Assembly (NCBI RefSeq): GCF_014224155.1
Contig: NZ_JAASUI010000001.1
Span: 682,001 to 746,000, forward strand
DNA: 64,000 nt
From: Listeria cossartiae subsp. cossartiae
Lineage (GTDB): Bacteria; Bacillota; Bacilli; Lactobacillales; Listeriaceae
Direction: 5' to 3'
A model generated the notes under the pieces. That model was not told the origin of the DNA. It was given only the letters and a program-made list of their open reading frames with translations, and made no database searches. The translations under genes and the position numbers were made by a program. Positions 17,107-24,802 of this stretch are shown in pieces. Positions within the stretch are counted from its first letter, which is position 1, and each line of letters starts with the position of its first letter.

Positions 17107-18075
17107 TTATTTCAAAAGATCTTGATAATAACTATTGCCATTACGCGCATCAAACTTCGCTGTTAAAGCTTCCGTCATTTCCACCAAATCTGCTTCTGTT
17201 TCCCGGTCGAAAATAGGATAGGCAGCTTGTAAGAAAATAAGACGGTCTAATCCACCCTCGGCTTGAAGAACGATTTCTAGGTTGGTATCAATGACTTCAC
17301 GTGCTTTTTCGGTTTGATTAGTAGCTACTAAATACCTAAGTAATTGGCCAAGTGGTGGAATTAAGGAACTTTGTTGTTCTACAAGTGGATAACCTTTATC
17401 AAAACATTCTTGTGCCATTTCCGTGTCGCCAAGTGCTAAATAGGTAAGGGACATAATACCGTATGTTAAATGAGGAACCTCTGCGCAGCGCTGTTTTCCT
17501 TTAATAATTGGTTTCGCTTTTTTCTTTGCTTGTTCATAATCTTTTACGAAATAATAATAATGTATTTGGTCTTGTCGCTCACAAGCAGGGCAATCATTTA
17601 AAAAATCTTCTTTCGTATTGCTCCACTTTTCAAATAGCTCTTTGGCTTTTTCCGCATCACCCATCCGCATTGCCGCAAGGGTACACACTTTATAGTAAGG
17701 TCGTAGTGAATAACCTTCTTGTTCGAATTTTACTTTCATATCATTTAAAAGTCCGTCAATTTGCGCTTTCGATACTTCATCAAAAGTCGGGACATGTTCG
17801 CTAATCCATTTATACTTCCAAAAAAGATCTTCTGTGTCAATGTAAGCATCACCATCTTCATCTTCCCATTTCTTGATTAACCAGCTAAAAGCCTGTAATT
17901 GCTTTTTCGGAAATCCAGCTGTTAAACATGTGTCAATCAACATATCACGTGCTTCAATGCCATCTTCTATATTGTTATACAAATCTGCACCAGCGATAAT
18001 TCGTTCTAATACTTTTATTTTTTCAGCCGTGTCATCCATTCCCCAAACTGATTCTAAATCATTCAAATAATCCAT
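17107..18075 (-). CDS. Tetratricopeptide-repeat protein
   Basis: This 322-aa cytosolic, acidic protein has helical repeats readable as degenerate TPR units (for example AAMRMGDAEKAKELFEKW, and later LTYLALGDTEMAQECFDKGY). A CPAC motif sits near residue 175. There is no signal peptide or catalytic motif. It lies only 11 bases downstream of the HSP90-family gene. TPR proteins are classic HSP90 partners in eukaryotes, so a co-chaperone role is an attractive but untested idea. Confidence 0.75.
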   Translation of the reverse strand: MDYLNDLESVWGMDDTAEKIKVLERIIAGADLYNNIEDGIEARDMLIDTCLTAGFPKKQLQAFSWLIKKWEDEDGDAYIDTEDLFWKYKWISEHVPTFDEVSKAQIDGLLNDMKVKFEQEGYSLRPYYKVCTLAAMRMGDAEKAKELFEKWSNTKEDFLNDCPACERQDQIHYYYFVKDYEQAKKKAKPIIKGKQRCAEVPHLTYGIMSLTYLALGDTEMAQECFDKGYPLVEQQSSLIPPLGQLLRYLVATNQTEKAREVIDTNLEIVLQAEGGLDRLIFLQAAYPIFDRETEADLVEMTEALTAKFDARNGNSYYQDLLK

Positions 18076-18086
18076 TTTTCTTCCTC

Positions 18087-19892
18087 CTATAGCATTTCTA
18101 AGATTTTAAGCATATTTTGGTTCATTAATTTCATTTCTTTTCGTTTCAGCGGGTAATGACCTAAGAGTAGGGCTTGAATATAAAGAACATTCACAATGAC
18201 TGATAATTCATCCACCGTTTTTTCAGAACTGAAAAGCCGTTTAATTAATTCATTATCTAAATTTAAATATAAGTGAGCAAGCGGTGCTGGTTCTTGTTCT
18301 TTTTGGATGCTCTCTAAAATATCACTAAATACGGAAGTTGTTTCTTCCACAGCGCGTTCTAGTTCGCGTAACTCTTGTGTTGCCGTAGAATGTATGAAAA
18401 TAATCGGTAAATCTTTCGGCTCAAAATGTTTGATTAGTACATCGGTGTCAAACTCAGCCATCATACTATTCATTTCTGTCAAAATAGGTTGATAAGCTTG
18501 TTCTTCATCCGCTGTCATAGGACGTAATTTATCCGTCATTTCTTCCGGCTGGATTAAAACAAATTCTGTGCCCTCCACAAAGTAACTTAATTGCGCTAAA
18601 ATTGGCGAGTCGTAGGAATAGCCACCATTAATAAGTGTCATGCCGCTTGATCTCGCAATATCTTTAATTTGTCTAAAATCATCGACCGAGTATGTGTAAT
18701 AGATGACGTCATTTTTAGCGATAATATCACCTAGTTTTTCTTCGCCATTCAAAGTTCGAACAGGAAGATAAGGATAAATCAATTTTAAAAATGGCGCATC
18801 TTCGCTCGCAAGTGCTTTAAAACCAAGATAATGTGTAGCTAATAATTTCATTAGCGCTTCTTCTGGAAGAGTTTCAATTCCTTTTTTCAAAGCAACGCCA
18901 AGCTCATCAGCAACACTAGTTAATCGCTCGTTTTTATAAAACGCTTCACGAGAGGCGACAGGTTGAAGCTCATCCGTCCAAATCACGCATTTAGCAAAAA
19001 ACGACCAATCTGGTAAAATATTATTTGCTTCACTAGTGACATACATATTATTTAAAAATACCGTATTTTTTCGGATAGCATTCATTTGCACAGCATGAGG
19101 AATCATATAAGCAATCCCAAACGTTCTTCCTGACTCATTTTCAATTAAGAAATAGTCTTGGAAATGCGTCCCAAGGATATATTCGCCGTACTGAATAATT
19201 TGCTCTTTCGAAAGTTTAGATAAGGTTTCTTTATCGGAAAACTGTTTAGTCCAGTTATTTATTTCTTCCTCTAAACCATTTATTTCTACTATTATATTGC
19301 TTTCCAAAGAAGCACCATATTTTTTCAATGTATTAATTAAATATTCGACTTCCTCGCATTCCGGATGGTCTTCTAAACCAGCGCGTAATCGTAAATACAC
19401 TTGGGTGCCAGGTTCGCGAGTATCGGTTTCTATTTTTCGAACGGAATAAGTACCATCCGCTTTTCCACGCCACTCAGTTGTACCGCCGTCTTTTTGGGAA
19501 GTAGAAATCATGACAATTTCATCACTCACGATAAAACAAGAAAGTAAGCCAATTCCGAAACGACCGATAAAGTCATTAGAGCGCTCGCCATCAAAGTTTT
19601 TTTCGCCTTTAGAAGAATTAGCGATAGTAGCAAGAAAAGCGTGAACTTCTTCTTCTGTTAAACCGATACCGTTATCTTCTAAAATTAATGTTTTTTCGTT
19701 AATGTCTCCAGTTAAGGAAGCATGAATTTTACCTTCTAAAGTTGGATCTATTTTTTTTCGGGCGCGAATGGCGTCGGTTGCATTTTGCAACAATTCGCGA
19801 ATATAAACATCTTTTTCGTCATAAAGGTGGTTAGAAAGAATATCAATCATACCAGCCAAGTTCACCTGAAAGCGGTGAGAATAATTTTCCAT
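18087..19892 (-). CDS. Divergent HSP90-family protein (GHKL ATPase)
   Basis: This 601-aa protein resembles HSP90 but is not canonical HtpG. The ATP pocket is present: IRELLQNATDAI (residues about 33-44), DNGIGLT, GRFGIGLLSCF and GTQVYL. A middle-domain VASREAFY carries the Arg expected to contact ATP. The N-terminal wording differs from HtpG, the charged linker is short, and the C-terminus has no EEVD-like tail. It is the first gene of the minus-strand HSP90-TPR-SUKH-PTP run. Client proteins are unknown. Confidence 0.88.
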   Translation of the reverse strand: MENYSHRFQVNLAGMIDILSNHLYDEKDVYIRELLQNATDAIRARKKIDPTLEGKIHASLTGDINEKTLILEDNGIGLTEEEVHAFLATIANSSKGEKNFDGERSNDFIGRFGIGLLSCFIVSDEIVMISTSQKDGGTTEWRGKADGTYSVRKIETDTREPGTQVYLRLRAGLEDHPECEEVEYLINTLKKYGASLESNIIVEINGLEEEINNWTKQFSDKETLSKLSKEQIIQYGEYILGTHFQDYFLIENESGRTFGIAYMIPHAVQMNAIRKNTVFLNNMYVTSEANNILPDWSFFAKCVIWTDELQPVASREAFYKNERLTSVADELGVALKKGIETLPEEALMKLLATHYLGFKALASEDAPFLKLIYPYLPVRTLNGEEKLGDIIAKNDVIYYTYSVDDFRQIKDIARSSGMTLINGGYSYDSPILAQLSYFVEGTEFVLIQPEEMTDKLRPMTADEEQAYQPILTEMNSMMAEFDTDVLIKHFEPKDLPIIFIHSTATQELRELERAVEETTSVFSDILESIQKEQEPAPLAHLYLNLDNELIKRLFSSEKTVDELSVIVNVLYIQALLLGHYPLKRKEMKLMNQNMLKILEML

Positions 19893-19974
19893 AGCTCGGG
19901 CCTCCTAGTTGTGTAAATCTCTTTTTTATTCTATCATAAAAGAAGAGAAAAATAATGAGGAAACAGTAATAGAT

Positions 19975-20000
19975 GTTTAAGAAATTTTATCCGTGGTAAA
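19975..20000 (+). promoter_or_regulatory. Candidate SigB promoter of fri
   Basis: GTTTAA (19975-19980), 14 bases, GGTAAA (19995-20000), about 95 bases upstream of the fri start. The -10 departs from GGGTAT by one or two bases. SigB control of fri is known in L. monocytogenes. Confidence 0.4.
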
Positions 20001-20022
20001 TACTTTGTGATGGTTTCCACAC

Positions 20023-20051
20023 TAGACATTGTGATGGAAATAGATTATACT
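20023..20051 (+). promoter_or_regulatory. SigA promoter of fri
   Basis: TAGACA (20023-20028), 17 bases, TATACT (20046-20051). The -10 box lies inside the PerR-like box. Confidence 0.6.
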
Positions 20052-20059
20052 TATTATTA
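20045..20059. promoter_or_regulatory. PerR box over the fri -10 region
   Basis: TTATACTTATTATTA matches the PerR consensus TTATAATTATTATAA at 13 of 15 positions and covers the -10 box, which fits peroxide-relieved repression. Confidence 0.7.
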
Positions 20060-20094
20060 AGAGATAATCATTACAAAATAGGAGGAAGATAATT

Positions 20095-20565
20095 ATGAAA
20101 ACAATCAACTCAGTAGACACAAAGGAATTTTTGAATCACCAAGTAGCGAATTTAAACGTATTCACAGTAAAAATTCATCAAATTCATTGGTATATGAGAG
20201 GCCACAACTTCTTCACTTTACATGAAAAAATGGATGATTTATATAGCGAATTCGGCGAACAAATGGATGAAGTAGCAGAACGTTTACTAGCAATCGGTGG
20301 AAGCCCACTATCCACTTTAAAAGAGTTTTTAGAAAATGCGAGCGTGGAAGAAGCTCCTTATACTAAACCAAAAACAATGGATCAATTAATGGAAGACTTA
20401 GTTGGTACGCTGGAATTACTTAGAGACGAATATCAACAAGGCATTGAGCTAACTGACAAAGAAGGCGACAATGTAACAAACGATATGCTAATTGCTTTCA
20501 AAGCTAGCATCGACAAACATATCTGGATGTTCAAAGCATTCCTAGGAAAAGCACCATTAGAATAA
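20095..20565 (+). CDS. fri: Ferritin-like Dps family protein Fri
   Basis: This 156-aa Dps-like miniferritin forms a 12-subunit shell that oxidises and stores iron with peroxide, protecting DNA. The inter-subunit ferroxidase site residues are visible in HQIHWYMRGHNFFTLHEKMDDLY (His, His, Asp, Glu) and GEQMDEVAERLLAIGG. The ATG at 20095 follows ATAGGAGGAAG. Upstream lie a PerR box over the SigA -10 and a candidate SigB promoter, which agrees with reported dual peroxide and stress control. A strong terminator makes it monocistronic. Confidence 0.95.
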   Translation: MKTINSVDTKEFLNHQVANLNVFTVKIHQIHWYMRGHNFFTLHEKMDDLYSEFGEQMDEVAERLLAIGGSPLSTLKEFLENASVEEAPYTKPKTMDQLMEDLVGTLELLRDEYQQGIELTDKEGDNVTNDMLIAFKASIDKHIWMFKAFLGKAPLE

Positions 20566-20572
20566 AATAAAT

Positions 20573-20611
20573 CCAAAACTGTGTAGGCTATTTTGCTTAC
20601 ACAGTTTTTTT
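20573..20611 (+). terminator. Terminator after fri
   Basis: AAACTGTGTA / TACACAGTTT hairpin followed by a T run. Confidence 0.9.
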
Positions 20612-20668
20612 GCGCTACATCTGTTATAGTACAATGTTCTTATTTTTCGTTTGTTTTAACACAATGTG

Positions 20669-20695
20669 GTTTGAAGCATCATAGAAAGAGGTATA
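20669..20695 (+). promoter_or_regulatory. Weak SigB-like promoter upstream of HesB-like gene
   Basis: GTTTGA (20669-20674), 15 bases, GGTATA (20690-20695). The match is loose. The rest of the 230-base fri-HesB gap holds only a 6-bp dyad (AGCAGA / TCTGCT, about 20711-20744). Confidence 0.3.
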
Positions 20696-20798
20696 TTATC
20701 TTCATAACAAAAGCAGAAAAAATGAAATTCACTGTTAAATCTGCTATTCTTGAATAATAAGCATTAGGCACAAAAAATGGAAACGAGGAGTGAAAAGT

Positions 20799-21101
20799 AT
20801 GAATATCGAGGTAACGGACCAAGCAAATAAATGGTTTCATGATGAATTTGATGTCGCTAATGGTAATGGAATTCGACTTTTTGCCAAGTATGGTGGTTCA
20901 AACAGTTCCTTGCATCCTGGTTTCTCTATCGGTTTAACTGCCGAAAAACCGCAAGAAGCAGCAGTCGCTGAGAAAAAAGAAGACTTAATTTTCTTCATTG
21001 AAGATCATGATTATTGGTATTTCAAAGACCACGACTGGAAAATCGACTATGAGCCAAAAACGGAAGAAGTATCCTTTTCCTTTAAAGAAAAAGTGAAATG
21101 A
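20799..21101 (+). CDS. HesB-like (IscA-related fold) protein
   Basis: This 100-aa protein resembles the HesB/YneR branch of the IscA superfamily: an N-terminal VTDQANKWFHDEFDVANGNGIRLFAKYGG, then HPGFSIGL and FFIEDHDYWYF. The conserved cysteines used by true A-type iron-sulfur carriers are absent, so a cluster-carrier role is doubtful. The ATG at 20799 follows GAGGAG. An in-frame GTG at 20790 overlaps that site. It is monocistronic, with a terminator after it. Confidence 0.78.
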   Translation: MNIEVTDQANKWFHDEFDVANGNGIRLFAKYGGSNSSLHPGFSIGLTAEKPQEAAVAEKKEDLIFFIEDHDYWYFKDHDWKIDYEPKTEEVSFSFKEKVK

Positions 21102-21115
21102 ATCCAACATAAATG

Positions 21116-21156
21116 ACCGCGTGTAATCAATTTGATTCCAGGCGGTTTTGTTTTAA
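21116..21156 (+). terminator. Terminator after HesB-like gene
   Basis: ACCGC / GCGGT with an inner AATCA / TGATT stem, followed by TTTGTTTT. Confidence 0.7.
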
Positions 21157-21212
21157 AAACTTTACTGTTTCGCCTTCCTTTGCTATTCTACTAAGAGAGC
21201 AGGAGGAGAAAG

Positions 21213-22343
21213 ATGACAAAAAAATTAGTAGTATGTATAAGTTTAATCGCGATTATTTTAAGCGGTTGTAGTTTTTCAGAATCACCAACAAAAACATCCA
21301 ATATCACCGAAAAAACTCTAAATGGTGCAAGTTTTACCTTTTTCGATGTTGGCCAAGGGGATAGCACATTAATCCAGGCAGAGGATGGCACGACGATTTT
21401 AATTGATACCGGCCGGCAAGATGATGACCGGATTTTGACGTATTTAAAAGAAGCAAATATCAAGAAAATCGATTTGCTCTTGCTAACCCACCCACACGCA
21501 GACCATATTGGGAATGCTGACAAAGTAATTGCTACATATAAACCAAAGGAAATTTGGATGGACGGACTAACTTTTTCCAGTAGCATTTATGAAAAAGTAA
21601 TCGATGCAGCACTAGCTTCAGATGCGAAATATAAAGAGCCAAGACGCGGCGAAAAAGCCACTTTTGGACCATTTAATATAGAAGTTCTCAGCCCTGATAA
21701 ATTGGAAAACGAAGCGAATAACGATTCTATCGCAATAAAAATGACTTATAAAGACATTTCCGCAATTTTCACAGGCGATGCCGAAAAAGGTCGTGAAAGA
21801 GAAATGGTCGATAGTGGCGCCAATTTAGAAGCAGATATTTTAGACTTAGGGCACCACGGCTCATCGACATCTAATCAGCCATTTTTCTTAGATAAAGTAA
21901 AACCGCAAGTGGCAGTTTACTCCGCTGAGAAAGCAAATAGTTATGGACATCCTCATGTGGAAGTACTAGAATGGCTGAAAGAGCGCGATATTAAAACATA
22001 CGGAACCGATGTAAACGGAACAGTTATTATCGAAACTGATGGCGAAAAAATTCATGTTCAAACGGAAAAAGAAGGTACCCCAAAATCAGGTAGCAGCTAC
22101 GGTAAAGAGCGGAGTACTCAAAAAACCGAAGATGCTAGCTCCAAAGAATTACCGAAAAGTATTAATTTAAATACAGCTTCTAGTGAAGACTTACAACTAT
22201 TACCACTTATTGGACCCGCGCTTGCAGATAAAATTATTGCAGGACGACCATATCAATCCATAGATGACTTAAAAAAAATTAACGGCATTGGCGATGGCAT
22301 TGTGCGCCAAATTAAAGAACAAGGCATTGCCGTAACAAAGTAG
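21213..22343 (+). CDS. Lipoprotein with ComEC-type MBL domain and ComEA-type helix-hairpin-helix
   Basis: The 376-aa protein has a lipoprotein signal (lipobox ILSGC, Cys near 19). A ComEC/Rec2-like metallo-beta-lactamase domain follows (FFDVGQGDSTLI, the metal motif THPHADHIGN near 91, FTGDAEKGRE, LGHHGSSTS). After a charged linker comes a C-terminal ComEA-like HhH domain (INLNTASSEDLQLLPLIGPALADKI, about 316-376). This combines an extracytoplasmic nuclease-like fold with a DNA-binding motif. Possible roles are external nucleic-acid processing or binding. It is co-transcribed with the DUF3006 gene. Confidence 0.87.
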   Translation: MTKKLVVCISLIAIILSGCSFSESPTKTSNITEKTLNGASFTFFDVGQGDSTLIQAEDGTTILIDTGRQDDDRILTYLKEANIKKIDLLLLTHPHADHIGNADKVIATYKPKEIWMDGLTFSSSIYEKVIDAALASDAKYKEPRRGEKATFGPFNIEVLSPDKLENEANNDSIAIKMTYKDISAIFTGDAEKGREREMVDSGANLEADILDLGHHGSSTSNQPFFLDKVKPQVAVYSAEKANSYGHPHVEVLEWLKERDIKTYGTDVNGTVIIETDGEKIHVQTEKEGTPKSGSSYGKERSTQKTEDASSKELPKSINLNTASSEDLQLLPLIGPALADKIIAGRPYQSIDDLKKINGIGDGIVRQIKEQGIAVTK

Positions 22344-22352
22344 GTGATTAGG

Positions 22353-22580
22353 GTGAAAAAAGCAATTTTAGATCGGATAGAAGATGGAAAAGCAGTTTTT
22401 CTACTAGAACCTGACCACAAAGAATGGCTCTTAGACCAAGAAAAGCTTGATTCAGCCATAAAAGAAGGGGATGTTGTTACTATTTCAGAAACAAACGAAA
22501 TAGTAAAACAGCCCCAAGAAACAGACGAAATGAAAAAACGGATTGCGGAAAAGCTAGAGAAACTAAGAGAAAGAAACTGA
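22353..22580 (+). CDS. DUF3006 domain protein
   Basis: This 75-aa cytosolic protein has the DUF3006 pattern VKKAILDRIEDGKAVFLLE, then an acidic/basic helical tail. DUF3006 genes commonly sit beside ComEC-like MBL genes, as here. The start is chosen as GTG at 22353 with AGGTG/TTAGG upstream; the GTG at 22344 directly abuts the previous stop and lacks a site. Function unknown. Confidence 0.75.
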   Translation: MKKAILDRIEDGKAVFLLEPDHKEWLLDQEKLDSAIKEGDVVTISETNEIVKQPQETDEMKKRIAEKLEKLRERN

Positions 22581-22661
22581 GAAAAACTTTTTTAAACTCT
22601 CATGAAATTATCATCTTTCTTTCAGCACATTCTTTTTTTGAAAAGTTATTATATGTATAAG

Positions 22662-22773
22662 CTAACAACAAGCAAAACATTTTCATTTCTTTCCCTTTTT
22701 AGAATGAAAATCCCAAACTCCCTTTTAGCTAGTGCGGTTTACTCCCTTTTTCCGCACTAGTTTTTTTGTGCGT
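22662..22773 (+). ncRNA. lhrC5: LhrC-family small RNA (LhrC5)
   Basis: The intergenic sequence shows the LhrC plan. A 5' hairpin ATTTTCATT / AATGAAAAT (about 22679-22711) has a loop containing TTTCCC. A single-stranded linker carries CCCAAACTCCC. A terminator hairpin CTAGTGCGG / CCGCACTAG has CTCCCTTTTT in its loop. The three UCCC-type motifs are those used by LhrC to pair with Shine-Dalgarno regions of surface-protein mRNAs. In L. monocytogenes lhrC5 lies at this locus and is induced by LisRK. The 5' end is approximate; TATAAG at 22656-22661 may be the -10. Confidence 0.85.
22729..22768 (+). terminator. Terminator of lhrC5
   Basis: CTAGTGCGG / CCGCACTAG, then seven Ts. The pyrimidine loop is part of the sRNA's pairing sequence. 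Confidence 0.92.
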
Positions 22774-22778
22774 AAAAA

Positions 22779-23996
22779 TCACTTTTTCGGCGGGAAGAGG
22801 AATTTATTGCGTCCAGCATCTAGGCCGCAATACAACATAATTAGCGTAATACCGATTAAAACATACAATGTTGGTTGCCAACTACCAAGCGTATCGTGTA
22901 ATGTCCCAAATAATATCGGACCGGAAGCAGCAAATAAGTAACCAATCGATTGCGCCATTCCAGATAAATCCGCTGATTCAGTCGCGCTTGTTGTTCGCAA
23001 ATTAAAGAACATCATCGAAAGACTAAACGACATCCCCGAACCAATCCCATATAAAATAATCGCAGTTGACAAAATCGCCACACTACCGGAAGCGAACATG
23101 ATTCCAAAAATCCCAATCAAAAATAACGAAACCGAAATACCCACAAGTAGCTGCTGATTTTTCATTCGTCCAGCAATAATTGGAATAATAAACGTAATCG
23201 GCATAACAGCAAACTGCATCAATGAAAGCATCAGACCACTAGAAGTACTAGATAATCCTTGATCCGCTAAAATATTCGGCAACCAAGCAATCGAAATATA
23301 ATAAATCGCCGACTGTGAACCCATAAATAACGAAATTTTCCAAGCTAGTGGCGATTTCCAAACCGAAGTAGTAACCAAATGCGTCGCGACTTTCTCTGTG
23401 CTACGCTGATTAAATTTCAACTGCGGCAGCCAAATAACTAATGCTAAAACTGCCAGCATTGCCCAAAAAACCATACTTCCATGCCAGCTAAAACGATTAT
23501 TCATCGCGATTGGAACCGTTAATCCAGCCGCAAGTGCCGCACATAAATTCATCGAAATCGAGTAAATCCCAGTCATCAATCCCAATTTAAACGGAAATTC
23601 CTTCTTAATTAAACTAGGCAAAATAACATTCCCGACCGCAATCGCAAGCCCAATTAGAAATGTCCCAGCAAATAAATTAAGTTCGCCACCAAACGGTCGA
23701 AGCAAACTACCAATCACCAGCGTCAAAAGCGCCACAAAAATTAATACTTCCATACCAAGCGCTCGACTTAGTTTCGAAACGAACGGTGAAAGCCCCGCAA
23801 AAGCAAGGAGTGGAATCGTCGTGAGCAACCCAGCCATCGTATTCGTCAAATGTAAATCGCTTTGAATCATTCCAAGTAGCGGACCAACAGAAGTGATAGG
23901 CGTCCGCAAATTCGCCGCAATTAAAATAATTCCTATAATAAGCATCACCTTACTCGAACGCGTAAGGATTTTTTTATTGGTTAAATCTGAATTCAT
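22779..23996 (-). CDS. MFS transporter, CynX/NimT family
   Basis: This 405-aa protein has 12 predicted membrane segments. The start ANLRTPITSVGPLLGMIQSDL is characteristic of the CynX/NimT (cyanate/2-nitroimidazole) branch of the major facilitator superfamily, with SGLMLSLMQFAVMPITF later. It probably exports or imports a small anion or drug; the substrate is unknown. Its ATG overlaps the stop of the upstream GntR gene by 4 bases, so the pair is coupled and the regulator presumably controls it. Confidence 0.88.
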   Translation of the reverse strand: MNSDLTNKKILTRSSKVMLIIGIILIAANLRTPITSVGPLLGMIQSDLHLTNTMAGLLTTIPLLAFAGLSPFVSKLSRALGMEVLIFVALLTLVIGSLLRPFGGELNLFAGTFLIGLAIAVGNVILPSLIKKEFPFKLGLMTGIYSISMNLCAALAAGLTVPIAMNNRFSWHGSMVFWAMLAVLALVIWLPQLKFNQRSTEKVATHLVTTSVWKSPLAWKISLFMGSQSAIYYISIAWLPNILADQGLSSTSSGLMLSLMQFAVMPITFIIPIIAGRMKNQQLLVGISVSLFLIGIFGIMFASGSVAILSTAIILYGIGSGMSFSLSMMFFNLRTTSATESADLSGMAQSIGYLFAASGPILFGTLHDTLGSWQPTLYVLIGITLIMLYCGLDAGRNKFLFPPKK

Positions 23997-24682
23997 TTAT
24001 TTTCTCCATTCTTGGCAGCAATTCGTTTGAAAAGAGTAATATACTCTGTAACTTCATTTGCCGCTTGTTCTTTGTTTCGTTTTTCGATAGCTGATACAAG
24101 TGTCGCATGCCCACCATGTTGATTGGCTGCTGGGTCCATTTCCGTCGTACTTGTAATCGAAAATTGTATTTCTTCTAAAATATTTCCATACATATCCAAC
24201 AACAAATCATTATGAGCCGCCTTCACAATCGCTAAATGAAGCGCGGAATCTGCCTTCACAAAAGCTGCCACATCATTGTTTTCATTCGCTACATGACACA
24301 GCTGCCGATATTTTTCCATTGTCTCTAAATCTGCTTTCGTGCGTCGTTCACAAGCTAGAATAACAGCTTCCCGGTCAAGCGCATGCCGAATTTCAAGGAT
24401 TTCTTGAACAGACGATTCGCGAACGCGTTTTTGCATAATCGCATGTAACTCACTATTATTTCGAACAAAAGTGCCGTCACCTTGCTTTGTTTCCAGCAAA
24501 CCAATATGCGCCAAGGCCCGAATAGCTTCACGTAGCGTGTTGCGACTGATGCCAAACTCCGCCATCAAGTCAGCTTCTTTCGGAATACGTTCCCCAATTT
24601 TCCAAGTACCACTCGTGATTTCAGCCTTTATTTGATCGTAAACTTGTTCTGCCAGTGATTTTCGTTCAATTTTTTCTACCAT
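23993..24682 (-). CDS. GntR/FadR family transcriptional regulator
   Basis: This 229-aa protein has an N-terminal winged helix (IKAEITSGTWKIGERIPKEADLMAEFGISRNTLREAIRAL region, residues about 16-60). The C-terminal all-helical FCD domain carries the metal/ligand His and Asp residues typical of FadR-like regulators (SALHLAIVKAAHN). It heads the regulator-MFS operon and is divergent from the AI-2E gene. A loose dyad GATTGGTTCT / AGAAGAATC at 24711-24736 may be its site. Confidence 0.87.
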   Translation of the reverse strand: MVEKIERKSLAEQVYDQIKAEITSGTWKIGERIPKEADLMAEFGISRNTLREAIRALAHIGLLETKQGDGTFVRNNSELHAIMQKRVRESSVQEILEIRHALDREAVILACERRTKADLETMEKYRQLCHVANENNDVAAFVKADSALHLAIVKAAHNDLLLDMYGNILEEIQFSITSTTEMDPAANQHGGHATLVSAIEKRNKEQAANEVTEYITLFKRIAAKNGENK

Positions 24683-24710
24683 GTTGTCACTCCATTTCTA
24701 AAGGTAGGAT

Positions 24711-24736
24711 GATTGGTTCTATTTTACAGAAGAATC
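24711..24736. promoter_or_regulatory. Loose dyad between the divergent GntR and AI-2E genes
   Basis: GATTGGTTCT and AGAAGAATC are imperfect inverted repeats in the 120-base divergent gap. This is a possible GntR operator, on weak grounds. Confidence 0.25.
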
Positions 24737-24802
24737 GTTTTTTTGTAAACCTTATTTTACTAATTTGTGATAAAATGAAGGAAGAAAAGGGCAGGTGACG
24801 AA

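Noticed and set aside
18087-19892. Naming the HSP90-family gene htpG
   Set aside because: The ATP-site motifs are HSP90-like but diverge from canonical HtpG wording throughout, so I left the symbol empty.
20653-20670. Possible PrfA box (TTAACACAATGTGG) upstream of the HesB-like gene
   Set aside because: The second half does not match TGTTAA, so the palindrome is absent.
22599-22661. Classic SigA promoter for the sRNA
   Set aside because: TATAAG is a plausible -10, but there is no -35 at the right spacing. TTGAAA is only 12 bases upstream, so I did not call a promoter.
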